Shown: positions 1 to 6,389, counted from the first letter of the stretch. The stretch is DNA of 20,522 nt from Candidatus Saccharimonadota bacterium (GCA_905371595.1 CAJPLU010000013.1:1-20522); one strand, 5' to 3'. The notes: generated by a model from the letters alone, not told the origin. Numbers and translations are program-made.

Positions 1-1
1 T

Positions 2-166
2 GAGCGCGGCACGCGCCTTTGCGTCCGTCTGAGCGAAGAAGAAGCCGCTCGCTTGAAAGAGGAAAAAGCTAAAGAAGCTGCCGAGAAAAAGGCCGCCGAA
101 GATGCCAAACAGGCCGAGCTTGATGCTAAGGCCGCCGAGGTCGCTGCTCGCCACGCCGAAAATTAA
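2..166 (+). CDS. C-terminal end of an unidentified charged protein (partial)
   Basis: The frame is open from the window edge to a TAA at 164-166 and gives 54 residues. The first part reads ERGTRLCVRLSEEEAARL. The rest is a Lys/Glu/Ala-rich tail (KEEKAKEAAEKK, then AEDAKQAELDAKAAEV) that should form a long charged helix or be disordered. A rho-independent terminator follows 27 nt after the stop, so this is the end of a transcription unit. I do not recognise the family. Because rnhB and yraN lie just downstream, and in many bacteria follow rpsP-rimM-trmD-rplS, a ribosomal or RNA-binding protein with a charged tail is possible, but the visible residues do not prove that. Confidence 0.7.
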   Translation, partial: ERGTRLCVRLSEEEAARLKEEKAKEAAEKKAAEDAKQAELDAKAAEVAARHAEN

Positions 167-193
167 TGGCAGTCTGTATCTAGCGCTAGCGAT

Positions 194-226
194 AAATCCC
201 GCCGATGAGCGGGATTTTGTTTTGTT
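194..226 (+). terminator. rho-independent terminator of the partial first gene
   Basis: A 9-bp perfect stem (194-202 AAATCCCGC with 209-217 GCGGGATTT) closes a 6-nt loop and is followed by a T-rich tract (TTGTTTTGTT). It sits 27 nt after the stop at 166. Confidence 0.85.
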
Positions 227-239
227 GGCAAAATAGGCT

Positions 240-487
240 CAAAAAGGAAAGTGCCCGCCGAGGTGGCTCAAGCAGAACGTGCGTGTTCCGCGAGCCGCCC
301 CAGCGGGCGTCGGAGAGGAAACGGCCCACCGAAGTAGGCTGACAGCAAGGCAGGATTTCTGCCTGCGGGCCGTTTCCCGGGGGCCTCATAGACGATGCCG
401 CGGGCTCGGCGACGGGCCCGCGGCCGCCGAGATGAGGGAGTACGTGATCGTGGCAAAAATTGCCAATGCCACGATCATACTCTACCC
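240..487 (-). ncRNA. hairpin-rich structured RNA or 3' UTR following the 46-residue peptide gene
   Basis: This is the gene-free stretch between the first terminator and the small peptide gene. Four strong hairpins lie in a row. The first spans 253-308: GCCCGC/GCGGGC outer stem, 262-269 with 292-299, and GAAC/GTTC at 275-288. The second spans 317-377: an 11-bp outer stem and AGGCAG/CTGCCT at 348-364. The third spans 397-424: 9-bp GC-only stem GCCGCGGGC/GCCCGCGGC. The fourth spans 436-487: 11-bp TGATCGTGGCA/TGCCACGATCA extended by GGGAGTA/TACTC-CCC. On the minus strand the last hairpin is followed by ACTTTCCTTTTTG, which resembles a terminator, and the peptide gene just upstream has a promoter in the same direction. 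I therefore favour a minus-strand transcript of about 420 nt (662 to 240). A plus-strand RNA cannot be excluded. I see no RNase P, tmRNA or SRP signature, and the long frames here look non-protein. Confidence 0.5.
253..279 (-). repeat. 27-nt repeated hairpin element, copy 1
   Basis: On the plus strand the order is GCCCGCCGA, four variable bases (GGTG), GCTCAAGC, A, GAACG. It is 22/27 identical, without gaps, to 1879-1905. In both copies it is one arm of a stem closed by GCGGGC further right (303-308 here). Both copies lie just downstream of a minus-strand small membrane-protein gene, so the functional strand is probably minus. Confidence 0.55.
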
Positions 488-622
488 AAATGATAACGCG
501 GGTACCATACTGAGAATGCTATGTAATATTCCCATAACTAGCATAATACCCCACGCCACTGTACTCAACATCATGATCGGAACCCCGACCATGATGAATA
601 GCACGAAGAGTTTCCCCTTCAC
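482..622 (-). CDS. small hydrophobic membrane peptide, 46 residues
   Basis: A GTG start at 622 is preceded by a GAGAGGGG-type ribosome binding site, and further upstream by an extended -10 promoter at 669-677. The product begins MKGKLFVLFIMVGVPIMM and is almost entirely hydrophobic, with one or two membrane-spanning helices (about residues 5-19 and 22-42) and a short polar start. An in-frame GTG at 631 is an alternative but overlaps the ribosome binding site. The stop (482-484) lies inside the right arm of the hairpin at 436-487, so termination of translation and the RNA structure are coupled. I recognise no family. The combination of a very short hydrophobic peptide and a highly structured transcript recalls type I toxins, but that is only an analogy. 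Confidence 0.6.
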   Translation of the reverse strand: MKGKLFVLFIMVGVPIMMLSTVAWGIMLVMGILHSILSMVPALSFG

Positions 623-668
623 ACTAAACACCCCCTCTCTTGATAGTCAACGTGCTTAGCTTACTAAT

Positions 669-677
669 ATTATAACA
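669..677 (-). promoter_or_regulatory. extended -10 promoter for the 46-residue peptide
   Basis: On the minus strand the sequence reads TGTTATAAT, a perfect extended -10 (TGn-TATAAT). No good -35 is visible. Transcription would start near 662 and leave a leader of about 40 nt with a purine-rich ribosome binding site. Confidence 0.6.
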
Positions 678-702
678 CAAATTCCGCCATATGCGCCCGT
701 GA

Positions 703-731
703 TTGAGCCTATCGCCGCCATTTGTTATCAT
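703..731 (+). promoter_or_regulatory. promoter of rnhB-yraN giving a leaderless mRNA
   Basis: TTGAGC (703-708), a 17-nt spacer and TATCAT (726-731) form a sigma70-type promoter. The ATG at 738 lies 6 nt past the -10, at the expected transcription start, and there is no Shine-Dalgarno sequence. This supports starting the gene at 738 rather than at the upstream ATG 699. Confidence 0.65.
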
Positions 732-737
732 GAACTT

Positions 738-1865
738 ATGATTCTGGGGATCGACGAGGTTGGGCGCGGGCCGTGGGCGGGGCCGCTGGTGGTTGGTGCG
801 GTGATTCTGGGCGGCGTCGAGATTGACGGCTTGGACGATAGCAAAAAGATAACCAAAAAGCGCCGTGAAGCGTTGGACGTGGAAATTCGCGAAAAGGCTG
901 CGGCTTGGGCGCTGGGCTGGGTGAGCGCGCGGGAATTGGACGGTGTCGGTATGAGCCAAGCGCTGCGGCTGGCGACGCGGCGAGCGGTCGAGCAAGTTCA
1001 AGCGCAATGCCGCCAGCAAAATCTAGCTTTTAGCGAAATCATCATCGATGGCAAGGTGAATTTTCTGTGCGGCACGGCGCTAGAGCGATATGTGACGGCG
1101 ATGGCGAAAGCTGACGGCCTTGTGCCGAGTGTGTCGGCGGCGTCGATCGTCGCCAAGGTGGCACGCGACCAGTTCATGGCCGAGCAGGCAGCGGTTTATC
1201 CGGGGTACGGTTTCGCATCGAACGCTGGCTATGGCGTGGCCAAGCATCGGGTAGCGATTGAGCGCCTGGGTGTGACGCCGCTGCACCGCCTGAGTTTCGC
1301 GCCGCTGGCGAAGTATGCTGACAATAAGGCGAAGCCGCGAGCAGTGCCTCAGAAAACAGTTGTTCAATATGGCGAGCCGTCTGTCGGATATCCTCAGAAA
1401 ATAATTCGGGGCCCACGTAAAGTTGCCCAAATTTTTTCTGAGAATATCACTCCAGACACTGGAAATGTTGCTCGAATTGATTTGTCAAATACTATTTCGT
1501 CAGAAACGAAAAAATCAATGACAACCCGTCAAATTGGCGATAAAGGCGAGCAGGCGGCAGCAGATTGGCTGACGGCGCGCGGCCATGAGATTGTGGCGCG
1601 GAATTGGCGGACGCGGTACTGCGAAATTGATATCGTCAGCGTGAAAGGCGAGGTGTTGTATTTCACCGAGGTGAAGTATCGTAAGAATGATGATTTCGGC
1701 GATGGACTGGCGGCGATTACCGCCAAAAAGCAGCGACAGATGCGTTTCGCGGCAGAGTTGTTTTTGGCGGGTAAGCCAGAATACAGCGGCATGGCAGCCA
1801 AGCTGCTAGCCGCCAGCGTGAGCGGTGACCCGCCAGCCGTCCAAGCGGTAGTAGAAATAAATTAA
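738..1865 (+). CDS. rnhB: ribonuclease HII fused to a YraN/UPF0102 nuclease-like domain
   Basis: A 375-residue two-domain protein. Residues 1-200 are RNase HII, which cuts RNA in RNA-DNA hybrids and at misincorporated ribonucleotides. The family start ILGIDEVGRG supplies catalytic D6 and E7; D104 (IIIDG) and D126 (KADG) complete the expected four acidic residues, and SAASIVAKVARD is the conserved helix. Residues 205-260 are a linker with fewer GC-rich codons than the flanks. From M261 (1518) a YraN-type domain follows, with TRQIGDKGEQAA and the EIDIV...FTEVKYRK restriction-endonuclease-like core. rnhB and yraN are often neighbours in bacteria; here they are one frame with no stop or frameshift. 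An internal start at 1518 has no clear ribosome binding site. The ATG at 699 would add 13 unsupported residues upstream of the family start. Confidence 0.93.
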   Translation: MILGIDEVGRGPWAGPLVVGAVILGGVEIDGLDDSKKITKKRREALDVEIREKAAAWALGWVSARELDGVGMSQALRLATRRAVEQVQAQCRQQNLAFSEIIIDGKVNFLCGTALERYVTAMAKADGLVPSVSAASIVAKVARDQFMAEQAAVYPGYGFASNAGYGVAKHRVAIERLGVTPLHRLSFAPLAKYADNKAKPRAVPQKTVVQYGEPSVGYPQKIIRGPRKVAQIFSENITPDTGNVARIDLSNTISSETKKSMTTRQIGDKGEQAAADWLTARGHEIVARNWRTRYCEIDIVSVKGEVLYFTEVKYRKNDDFGDGLAAITAKKQRQMRFAAELFLAGKPEYSGMAAKLLAASVSGDPPAVQAVVEIN

Positions 1866-1872
1866 ACCAAAG

Positions 1873-1933
1873 AAAATAGCCCGCCGAACGAGCTCAAGCT
1901 GAACGCTAATTCAGCGGGCTATTTTCGGCGGGC
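1873..1933. terminator. bidirectional terminator between convergent genes
   Basis: A 12-bp stem, AAAATAGCCCGC (1873-1884) with GCGGGCTATTTT (1914-1925), ends in a T-run for the plus strand. A mutually exclusive stem, GCCCGCCGAA (1879-1888) with TTCGGCGGGC (1924-1933), is followed by TATTTTCTTT on the minus strand. It lies between the stops at 1865 (plus) and 1936 (minus), so it can terminate both transcripts. Confidence 0.8.
1879..1905 (-). repeat. 27-nt repeated hairpin element, copy 2
   Basis: On the plus strand the order is GCCCGCCGA, four variable bases (ACGA), GCTCAAGC, T, GAACG. It is 22/27 identical to 253-279 with no gap, and it is likewise closed by GCGGGC (1914-1919). It sits in the 3' region of the minus-strand 105-residue membrane protein. 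Confidence 0.55.
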
Positions 1934-1935
1934 GT

Positions 1936-2253
1936 TCAGCCCTTCTTCACCGCCTTGTGGCGGTGCTGCTCACATGTAAGGCACCTGCATGTGTCCTCAT
2001 CCTCGAAGGTCATCGGCACGAAGCCGATAACGATAAGCTCGTACACTGCCAGCATGATTGCTGGCATGTAAATGATCTCACTGGCGCCATTGGAGATGGC
2101 GTATGAGATGCACTTCCAGACCCAGATGTGGGCCGCGACAAACGTCGCGACCCACCCCCAGCTGGCCAACGGGCCGGCGGCGTCGAAAACAGACTTCGTC
2201 GCCCAGGGGGCGACGAGAGCAAAAGTGATGGAGACAACAATGATGAAGCTCAT
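1936..2253 (-). CDS. small membrane protein with Cys/His-rich C-terminal tail
   Basis: 105 residues starting at ATG 2253, 5-6 nt after a near-perfect ribosome binding site (AGGAGG on the minus strand). Three hydrophobic stretches (about 2-20, 30-52, 61-82) predict three membrane helices; the middle one is Trp-rich. The tail is acidic and then carries C89, C91, C94, H97 and H99 (CRCLTCEQHRH), which could bind a metal or a redox partner. It has its own consensus promoter (2336-2364), a leader hairpin (2278-2320) and a shared terminator, so it is a monocistronic unit. I do not recognise the family. GCTAGC/CTAG words typical of the neighbouring genes are scarce here. Confidence 0.75.
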   Translation of the reverse strand: MSFIIVVSITFALVAPWATKSVFDAAGPLASWGWVATFVAAHIWVWKCISYAISNGASEIIYMPAIMLAVYELIVIGFVPMTFEDEDTCRCLTCEQHRHKAVKKG

Positions 2254-2277
2254 GATTTCCTCCTCAGAAAATCATCA

Positions 2278-2320
2278 CTCGAGTTAAAGGGCACTTCTCG
2301 CCCTTTAGACTAAACTCGAG
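2278..2320 (-). promoter_or_regulatory. 5' leader hairpin of the 105-residue membrane protein
   Basis: An 8-bp outer stem CTCGAGTT (2278-2285) with AACTCGAG (2313-2320) encloses AAAGGGC (2286-2292) with GCCCTTT (2300-2306). It lies in the roughly 76-nt leader, between the predicted start near 2329 and the ribosome binding site. It may stabilise the mRNA or modulate translation. No known riboswitch class is recognised. Confidence 0.6.
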
Positions 2321-2335
2321 CGAAAAGCTATTATG

Positions 2336-2364
2336 AATATAGCACATTATCGTATAAATGTCAA
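2336..2364 (-). promoter_or_regulatory. consensus sigma70 promoter of the 105-residue membrane protein
   Basis: On the minus strand the sequence reads TTGACA (2364-2359), a 17-nt spacer and TATATT (2341-2336), with TGC directly before the -10 (extended -10). This is one of the closest promoters to consensus in the window. Confidence 0.8.
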
Positions 2365-2444
2365 TCGTTTTAACGAAAAATGTGTCATAATAATTTTACT
2401 ACCTCTGTAAAAGCCACAAAATTACTTATCTCAAAAAACCGAAA

Positions 2445-4952
2445 TTACTTTGCCAGCGCTGCTATGACTGCCGCTTTGTCACGGTCGATTAGGTCTAGTT
2501 TGCCCTCTAAATCTAATATTCCCATGTCGATGGCGCGGACGAGCGACTGGTCGCGGCGCAGCGGCGTGAAAAATTCGCGGTATTCAGCTAGCTGCTGGCG
2601 CGTCATCAGCAGCATGGCGGCGTAGCGCGGGAAATAATCGTGGCTTTTGTCGCTAGCAAAAGTTTGCTCGATCCAATGCCACTGGCTGCGCATCCAGCGC
2701 CAGGCGGCTTCGCGGCCGTAGCTATTGCGCAGCAGGTCGACGAACCAATGAACGGTGTCTTGGCTGCGGATGATGCCGGTGTTGGTGAGCAGCCCGATCA
2801 AGCGCGCTAACTGCTCGGCGTCGCGTGTCGCGGTAATCCCCGCGGCGATGTCGCTGCGCAGGTCGGCTGATTGCGTGGCTTGGTAGGCTTCAATCAGCTG
2901 GCTGACTATATCTGCCGGTTGATCGCTGTAGCGGACGGCGGCACCGATGATTGATGGGCGCAGGTCGGCGCTGAGCTCGGCTAGAGGCGTGTTTTGGTAG
3001 AGCTGGCGCGCGGTACTGACTGCCGCTGCGTCCTCGCTATATAGCATGCAATCAATGATGGCAGCGCGCAGCTTGCTGTCAGACTCTGGCTCGCCGGGGT
3101 GTTTGTTCCAACCTAGGCGTTCGAATTGCCGACGAGCTAGCTTGCCTGATAGGCGTCGCAGCAGCTTTTCGGCGGCTTCGTCTTGATCGACGAATTTCTT
3201 GAGATCGCTGATGGCCAGCGCAATGATTTCCCAGACGGTCTGATCGCTTTCGTTTTGGAAGGCGGCTAGCGCTTCGACTAGCGTGCTGCTAGCGACTAGA
3301 CCGCCGCGGGCTAGTAGGATTTGCTCATTGAGATACTGGGCTCGTTGTGCTGGCGTTAATATGCCATCGGTGATGGCCTGCAATATGCGAGCTCGCAGAG
3401 TGTCGTCGTAGCAAGTGATAAAGTGCGAGGCGTTTTGATGATTGAGTAGCAATAGTCCGTCTGGCGCTGGCGAGAGATGCTGTTCGCGCTCTTTTAGAAT
3501 TTCGGGCAGGCGCTGGTCGTTGGCACCGAGCGGAATCGGCCACAAACGATCAGACGGCTGGTGCGGCCCAGTGAAGAATTGTTCTTGGCGGAGCGTCAAC
3601 TCGCCATTGTCGAGCGACGCGTAAACTACAGGGTAGCCCGGTTGTGAGATCCAGGTGTTCATTAGCGCCCCAACATCTTTGCCGCTAGCTTGGCTTAGGC
3701 ATTCCCAGAGGTCGTCGCCAGTAGTGTTGCCATACTTGAAGCGGGTGAAATACTGCTTGAGGCCAGCGCGGAACGCTTCATCGCCAATCCATAGTTGCAT
3801 CATTCGCAGCAGCCGGCCGCCTTTGGCGTAGACGATCGCTCCATCAAACAGCGCGCTAATTTCGGCTGGGCTCGATACGTCGGTTTGGACTGGCTGTACG
3901 CCGTCGATGCTATCGCGGCGCAGGGCAGCGACACCTTCATTGTTAGCAAACTCGTCCCATTGCCGCCAATCCGGATGCAGCGCGTCAGTTGCTAGGTATT
4001 CCATCAGTGTAGCGAAACTCTCATTCAGCCACAGGTTATTCCACCACTTCATAGTCACTAGATTGCCGAACCATTGGTGGCTTAATTCGTGGGCGATAAC
4101 CGTTGCAATATATTGGCGGGTCGAAACGCTAGCGGTTGCCGGATCGGCCAGCAGGGCGGTTTCGCGGTAGGTCACCAAGCCCCAATTCTCCATAGCGCCG
4201 CTAGAAAAATCAGGTAGTGCTACATGGTCAGATTTCGGCAGCGGGTAAGGCACGCCAAAATACTCGTCGAAAAAGTCAATTGTTTGCGCTGCGTGCTGGA
4301 GTGCCCAGCTCAAGCTATCGGCTGGCTGCGCTGGCGTGGCGTAGACGTTGACTTCGACGCCGCTCTTGGCGGCAGTAGTCGCACGCTGTAAATCGCCAGC
4401 GACAAAGGCCGCCAGGTAGGTGCTCATGCGCGGTGTTTGCTCGAAGGTAGTCAGCGTTCCCTCGCTACTTTCCCGCTGCGAAATGACTGGCATATTGCTG
4501 AGTACTACCGGTTCATTTGATAATATTGAAATCGCAAATGTGGCTTTGGCCTCTGGCTCGTCGACGCATGGGAAGGCTTCGCGGGCATGGTGGCTTTCGA
4601 ATTGGGTGGCGTATAACTCGCGTTTTTGGCCTTGATGCTCATAATAACAAGGATAAATACCGTGCATGGCATCGGTCAATGCCAACGAGAATTTAATAGT
4701 GATTTGCACTGGACCGTTGTCGGTATTGTCAAGTGTCAAAATGTCGTTGTCGGTTGATGTCTTGACTGCTTGGCCGTTGACAGTAGCTTCTTCGATTTGC
4801 AAATCTTTGGCGTGCAAGCGAATTGGTTCGGCTGCTAGATGTTGGCCGCGGATAGTTGCCGTGCCGCGGATTAAGCGATTGCTCTTTGCTTGACGCAAAT
4901 CCCATTGGATGTCGTAGTGTTCTGGCTGAAATTGAGAAAATAATCTGTCCAT
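2445..4952 (-). CDS. M1 family zinc aminopeptidase
   Basis: An 835-residue cytoplasmic-type protein with no signal peptide. It removes N-terminal amino acids from peptides. The family exopeptidase motif GAMEN is at 252-256. The zinc site is H288-E289-L-S-H292 with the third ligand E311 (WLNESF). The N-terminal beta domain (1-200) precedes the catalytic domain (200-445), and a long helical-repeat C-terminal domain follows, as in ERAP/PepN-like enzymes; length is normal. The ATG at 4952 follows an extended -10 by 6 nt, so the mRNA appears leaderless. The gene is divergent from the HNH nuclease gene. In a host-dependent cell it would recycle scavenged peptides, which is inference. I do not assign pepN because several M1 subfamilies look alike. 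Confidence 0.93.
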   Translation of the reverse strand: MDRLFSQFQPEHYDIQWDLRQAKSNRLIRGTATIRGQHLAAEPIRLHAKDLQIEEATVNGQAVKTSTDNDILTLDNTDNGPVQITIKFSLALTDAMHGIYPCYYEHQGQKRELYATQFESHHAREAFPCVDEPEAKATFAISILSNEPVVLSNMPVISQRESSEGTLTTFEQTPRMSTYLAAFVAGDLQRATTAAKSGVEVNVYATPAQPADSLSWALQHAAQTIDFFDEYFGVPYPLPKSDHVALPDFSSGAMENWGLVTYRETALLADPATASVSTRQYIATVIAHELSHQWFGNLVTMKWWNNLWLNESFATLMEYLATDALHPDWRQWDEFANNEGVAALRRDSIDGVQPVQTDVSSPAEISALFDGAIVYAKGGRLLRMMQLWIGDEAFRAGLKQYFTRFKYGNTTGDDLWECLSQASGKDVGALMNTWISQPGYPVVYASLDNGELTLRQEQFFTGPHQPSDRLWPIPLGANDQRLPEILKEREQHLSPAPDGLLLLNHQNASHFITCYDDTLRARILQAITDGILTPAQRAQYLNEQILLARGGLVASSTLVEALAAFQNESDQTVWEIIALAISDLKKFVDQDEAAEKLLRRLSGKLARRQFERLGWNKHPGEPESDSKLRAAIIDCMLYSEDAAAVSTARQLYQNTPLAELSADLRPSIIGAAVRYSDQPADIVSQLIEAYQATQSADLRSDIAAGITATRDAEQLARLIGLLTNTGIIRSQDTVHWFVDLLRNSYGREAAWRWMRSQWHWIEQTFASDKSHDYFPRYAAMLLMTRQQLAEYREFFTPLRRDQSLVRAIDMGILDLEGKLDLIDRDKAAVIAALAK

Positions 4953-4958
4953 ACGTCC

Positions 4959-4967
4959 ATTATAGCA
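4959..4967 (-). promoter_or_regulatory. extended -10 promoter of the M1 aminopeptidase
   Basis: On the minus strand the sequence reads TGCTATAAT. The ATG at 4952 begins 6 nt after it, so the transcript should start at or next to the A of ATG. No convincing -35 is present. Confidence 0.65.
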
Positions 4968-4970
4968 GGG

Positions 4971-4979
4971 TGGTATAAT
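4971..4979 (+). promoter_or_regulatory. extended -10 promoter of the HNH nuclease gene; decides the start
   Basis: The sequence reads TGGTATAAT. Two in-frame ATGs follow at 4980 and 4986. The first is directly joined to the -10 box and would lie upstream of the transcript start. The second is 6 nt after it, as at the other leaderless genes here, so 4986 is the likely start. Confidence 0.6.
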
Positions 4980-4985
4980 ATGCTT

Positions 4986-5690
4986 ATGCAGCGGCGTCGT
5001 AGAATGGTCCTGGTAGCGGTAATTTTGATAGGTACTCTCGGTTGGGTTGTTATTAAGGAATGGCCGAATTTGCCGCTGATGCTGCCAGATTCGCAGTCTC
5101 AGCAGTCGGGGTCGAACTCTGGTTCTGGCGAAATAGCGCGCGACGCCCTAGCAGCATTGCCAACCAAGGGCCGCGCTCCCAAGACCGGTTACAAGCGCTC
5201 TCAGTTCGGTGACGGCTGGGCTAAGGCGGGCGGCTGCGATACGCGCAATGTTATCTTGCGGCGCGACTTGACAAACGCTGTCCTGGGCGACGACAACTGC
5301 AAAGTACAGGCTGGCGCCCTTAGCGACCCGTACACCGGGCAGCGAATCGCTTTCAAGCGCGGTGCTAATTCTAGCGGCGCTGTGCAGATTGACCACGTAG
5401 TGGCACTGAGCAACGCCTGGCAGACTGGCGCTCAGCAGCTGTCTAGCGAACAGCGAATCAGTCTGGCTAACGACCCGCTCGAGCTGCTAGCCGTCGACGG
5501 ACCAGCCAACCAGCAGAAAGGCGACGGCGATGCGGCGACTTGGCTGCCGTCAAATAAACCGTTTCGCTGTCAGTACATTGCCCGTCAAATTGCCGTCAAG
5601 AAGAAATACTCGCTGTGGGTGACACCGCCGGAACGCACGGCTATGGAGCGGATTTTGGCGAGTTGTCCGGAACAGCGCTTGCCGGCGTGA
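4986..5690 (+). CDS. membrane-anchored or secreted HNH nuclease (DUF1524-like)
   Basis: 234 residues. A basic start (QRRRRM) and one hydrophobic helix (about 7-24) form a signal anchor or signal peptide. A Ser/Gly/Gln-rich spacer follows, and then the nuclease domain outside the cell. The HNH motif is visible as D136-H137 (IDHVVALSNAW), N162 (NDPLELL) and N175-Q-Q-K178-G-D, the pattern of DUF1524/GmrSD-type HNH nucleases. Four cysteines in the exported part (GGCDTRN, DDNCKV, FRCQY, ASCPE) could form disulfides, which fits export. It is predicted to degrade nucleic acid outside the cell, for defence, competition or nucleotide scavenging; that role is inference. The start is placed at 4986 rather than 4980 because of the promoter geometry. 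Confidence 0.85.
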   Translation: MQRRRRMVLVAVILIGTLGWVVIKEWPNLPLMLPDSQSQQSGSNSGSGEIARDALAALPTKGRAPKTGYKRSQFGDGWAKAGGCDTRNVILRRDLTNAVLGDDNCKVQAGALSDPYTGQRIAFKRGANSSGAVQIDHVVALSNAWQTGAQQLSSEQRISLANDPLELLAVDGPANQQKGDGDAATWLPSNKPFRCQYIARQIAVKKKYSLWVTPPERTAMERILASCPEQRLPA

Positions 5691-5696
5691 TATAAT
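5688..5696 (+). promoter_or_regulatory. extended -10 promoter of the queuosine-precursor transporter gene
   Basis: The sequence reads TGATATAAT, and its TGA is also the stop codon of the HNH nuclease gene. ATG 5704 follows 7 nt later without a ribosome binding site, so the mRNA is probably leaderless. Confidence 0.6.
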
Positions 5697-5703
5697 CTAA
5701 AAT

Positions 5704-6372
5704 ATGACAAAGAAACAACATTATTCTCTGTATGATATATTTGCGGTACTTTTTGTAACGACACTATTGGTTAGTAATATTGTCAGCGTCAAAATTGTAT
5801 CTGTTGGCTGGCTGACTTTTGATGCTGGCACGGTTTTGTTCCCGCTAGCGTATATCGTAGGTGATATAATCACTGAGGTTTACGGTTATCGCCGGACGCG
5901 CCGGCTGATTTATAATGGCGTGGCAGCCTTGACGCTGATGACGTTGACTTTTTGGGTGGTGCAATTATTGCCGGCAGATAGTAGCTGGACGGGGCAAGCG
6001 GCGTTTGAATCGACGTTGGGTGTGGTCTGGCGGTTGGCTATCGGTTCGGTAACGGCGCTATTTGTTGGCGAGATTATGAATGCTTACGTAATGGGCCGGA
6101 TGAAGGTTGCTAGCCGCGGCCGTGGCTTGTGGTGGCGAATGATCGGCAGCTCGGCGGCGGGCAGCGCGCTAGATACGGTGATCTTCTCGACGATTGCTTT
6201 TGCTGGTACCATGCCGACGGCTAGCTTTTGGCAGCTTATTATCACGGTGTTTTTGATCAAGATGGCGGTAGAAATTATGGTCTCGCCGATGACGATGCAT
6301 TTGATTGCCTGCGTGAAAAAGTATGAAAAATTGGATACGTTCGAGCAACCAGCGAAATACCTGGTGAATTAG
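5704..6372 (+). CDS. yhhQ: queuosine precursor (7-deazaguanine) transporter, YhhQ/DUF165 family
   Basis: A 222-residue integral membrane protein with about six helices. The family signature is clear: TFDAGTVLFPLAYIVGD followed by IITEVYGYRRTRR near residues 38-63, and the C-terminal VFLIKMAVEIMVSP helix. The family imports preQ0/preQ1 (or queuine) used to modify the tRNA wobble base. The gene is convergent with tgt, whose enzyme inserts that base, so the pair probably serves a salvage route. Start ATG 5704 follows an extended -10 by 7 nt. Confidence 0.88.
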   Translation: MTKKQHYSLYDIFAVLFVTTLLVSNIVSVKIVSVGWLTFDAGTVLFPLAYIVGDIITEVYGYRRTRRLIYNGVAALTLMTLTFWVVQLLPADSSWTGQAAFESTLGVVWRLAIGSVTALFVGEIMNAYVMGRMKVASRGRGLWWRMIGSSAAGSALDTVIFSTIAFAGTMPTASFWQLIITVFLIKMAVEIMVSPMTMHLIACVKKYEKLDTFEQPAKYLVN

Positions 6373-6389
6373 TTGCTTGGTTTATCCTG

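Noticed and set aside
186..456. Minus-strand frames of 67 and 62 residues
   Set aside because: Arg/Pro-rich products typical of GC-rich noncoding DNA; they cross the first terminator and strong stems.
253..487. RNase P RNA, tmRNA or SRP RNA
   Set aside because: The GGAAAGT near 246 and several hairpins suggested RNase P, but the conserved core motifs of P RNA (such as the GAGGAAAGTCC context and its distal partner), a tmRNA tag and the SRP GGAAG loop are not present.
279..659. 126-residue plus-strand frame over the hairpin region
   Set aside because: Composition is irregular (Arg/Pro-rich then hydrophobic), it runs through four perfect hairpins and opposite the small peptide gene, and has no ribosome binding site.
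1518..1865. Separate yraN gene starting inside the rnhB frame
   Set aside because: No stop separates the domains and no ribosome binding site precedes ATG 1518, so a fusion is simpler.
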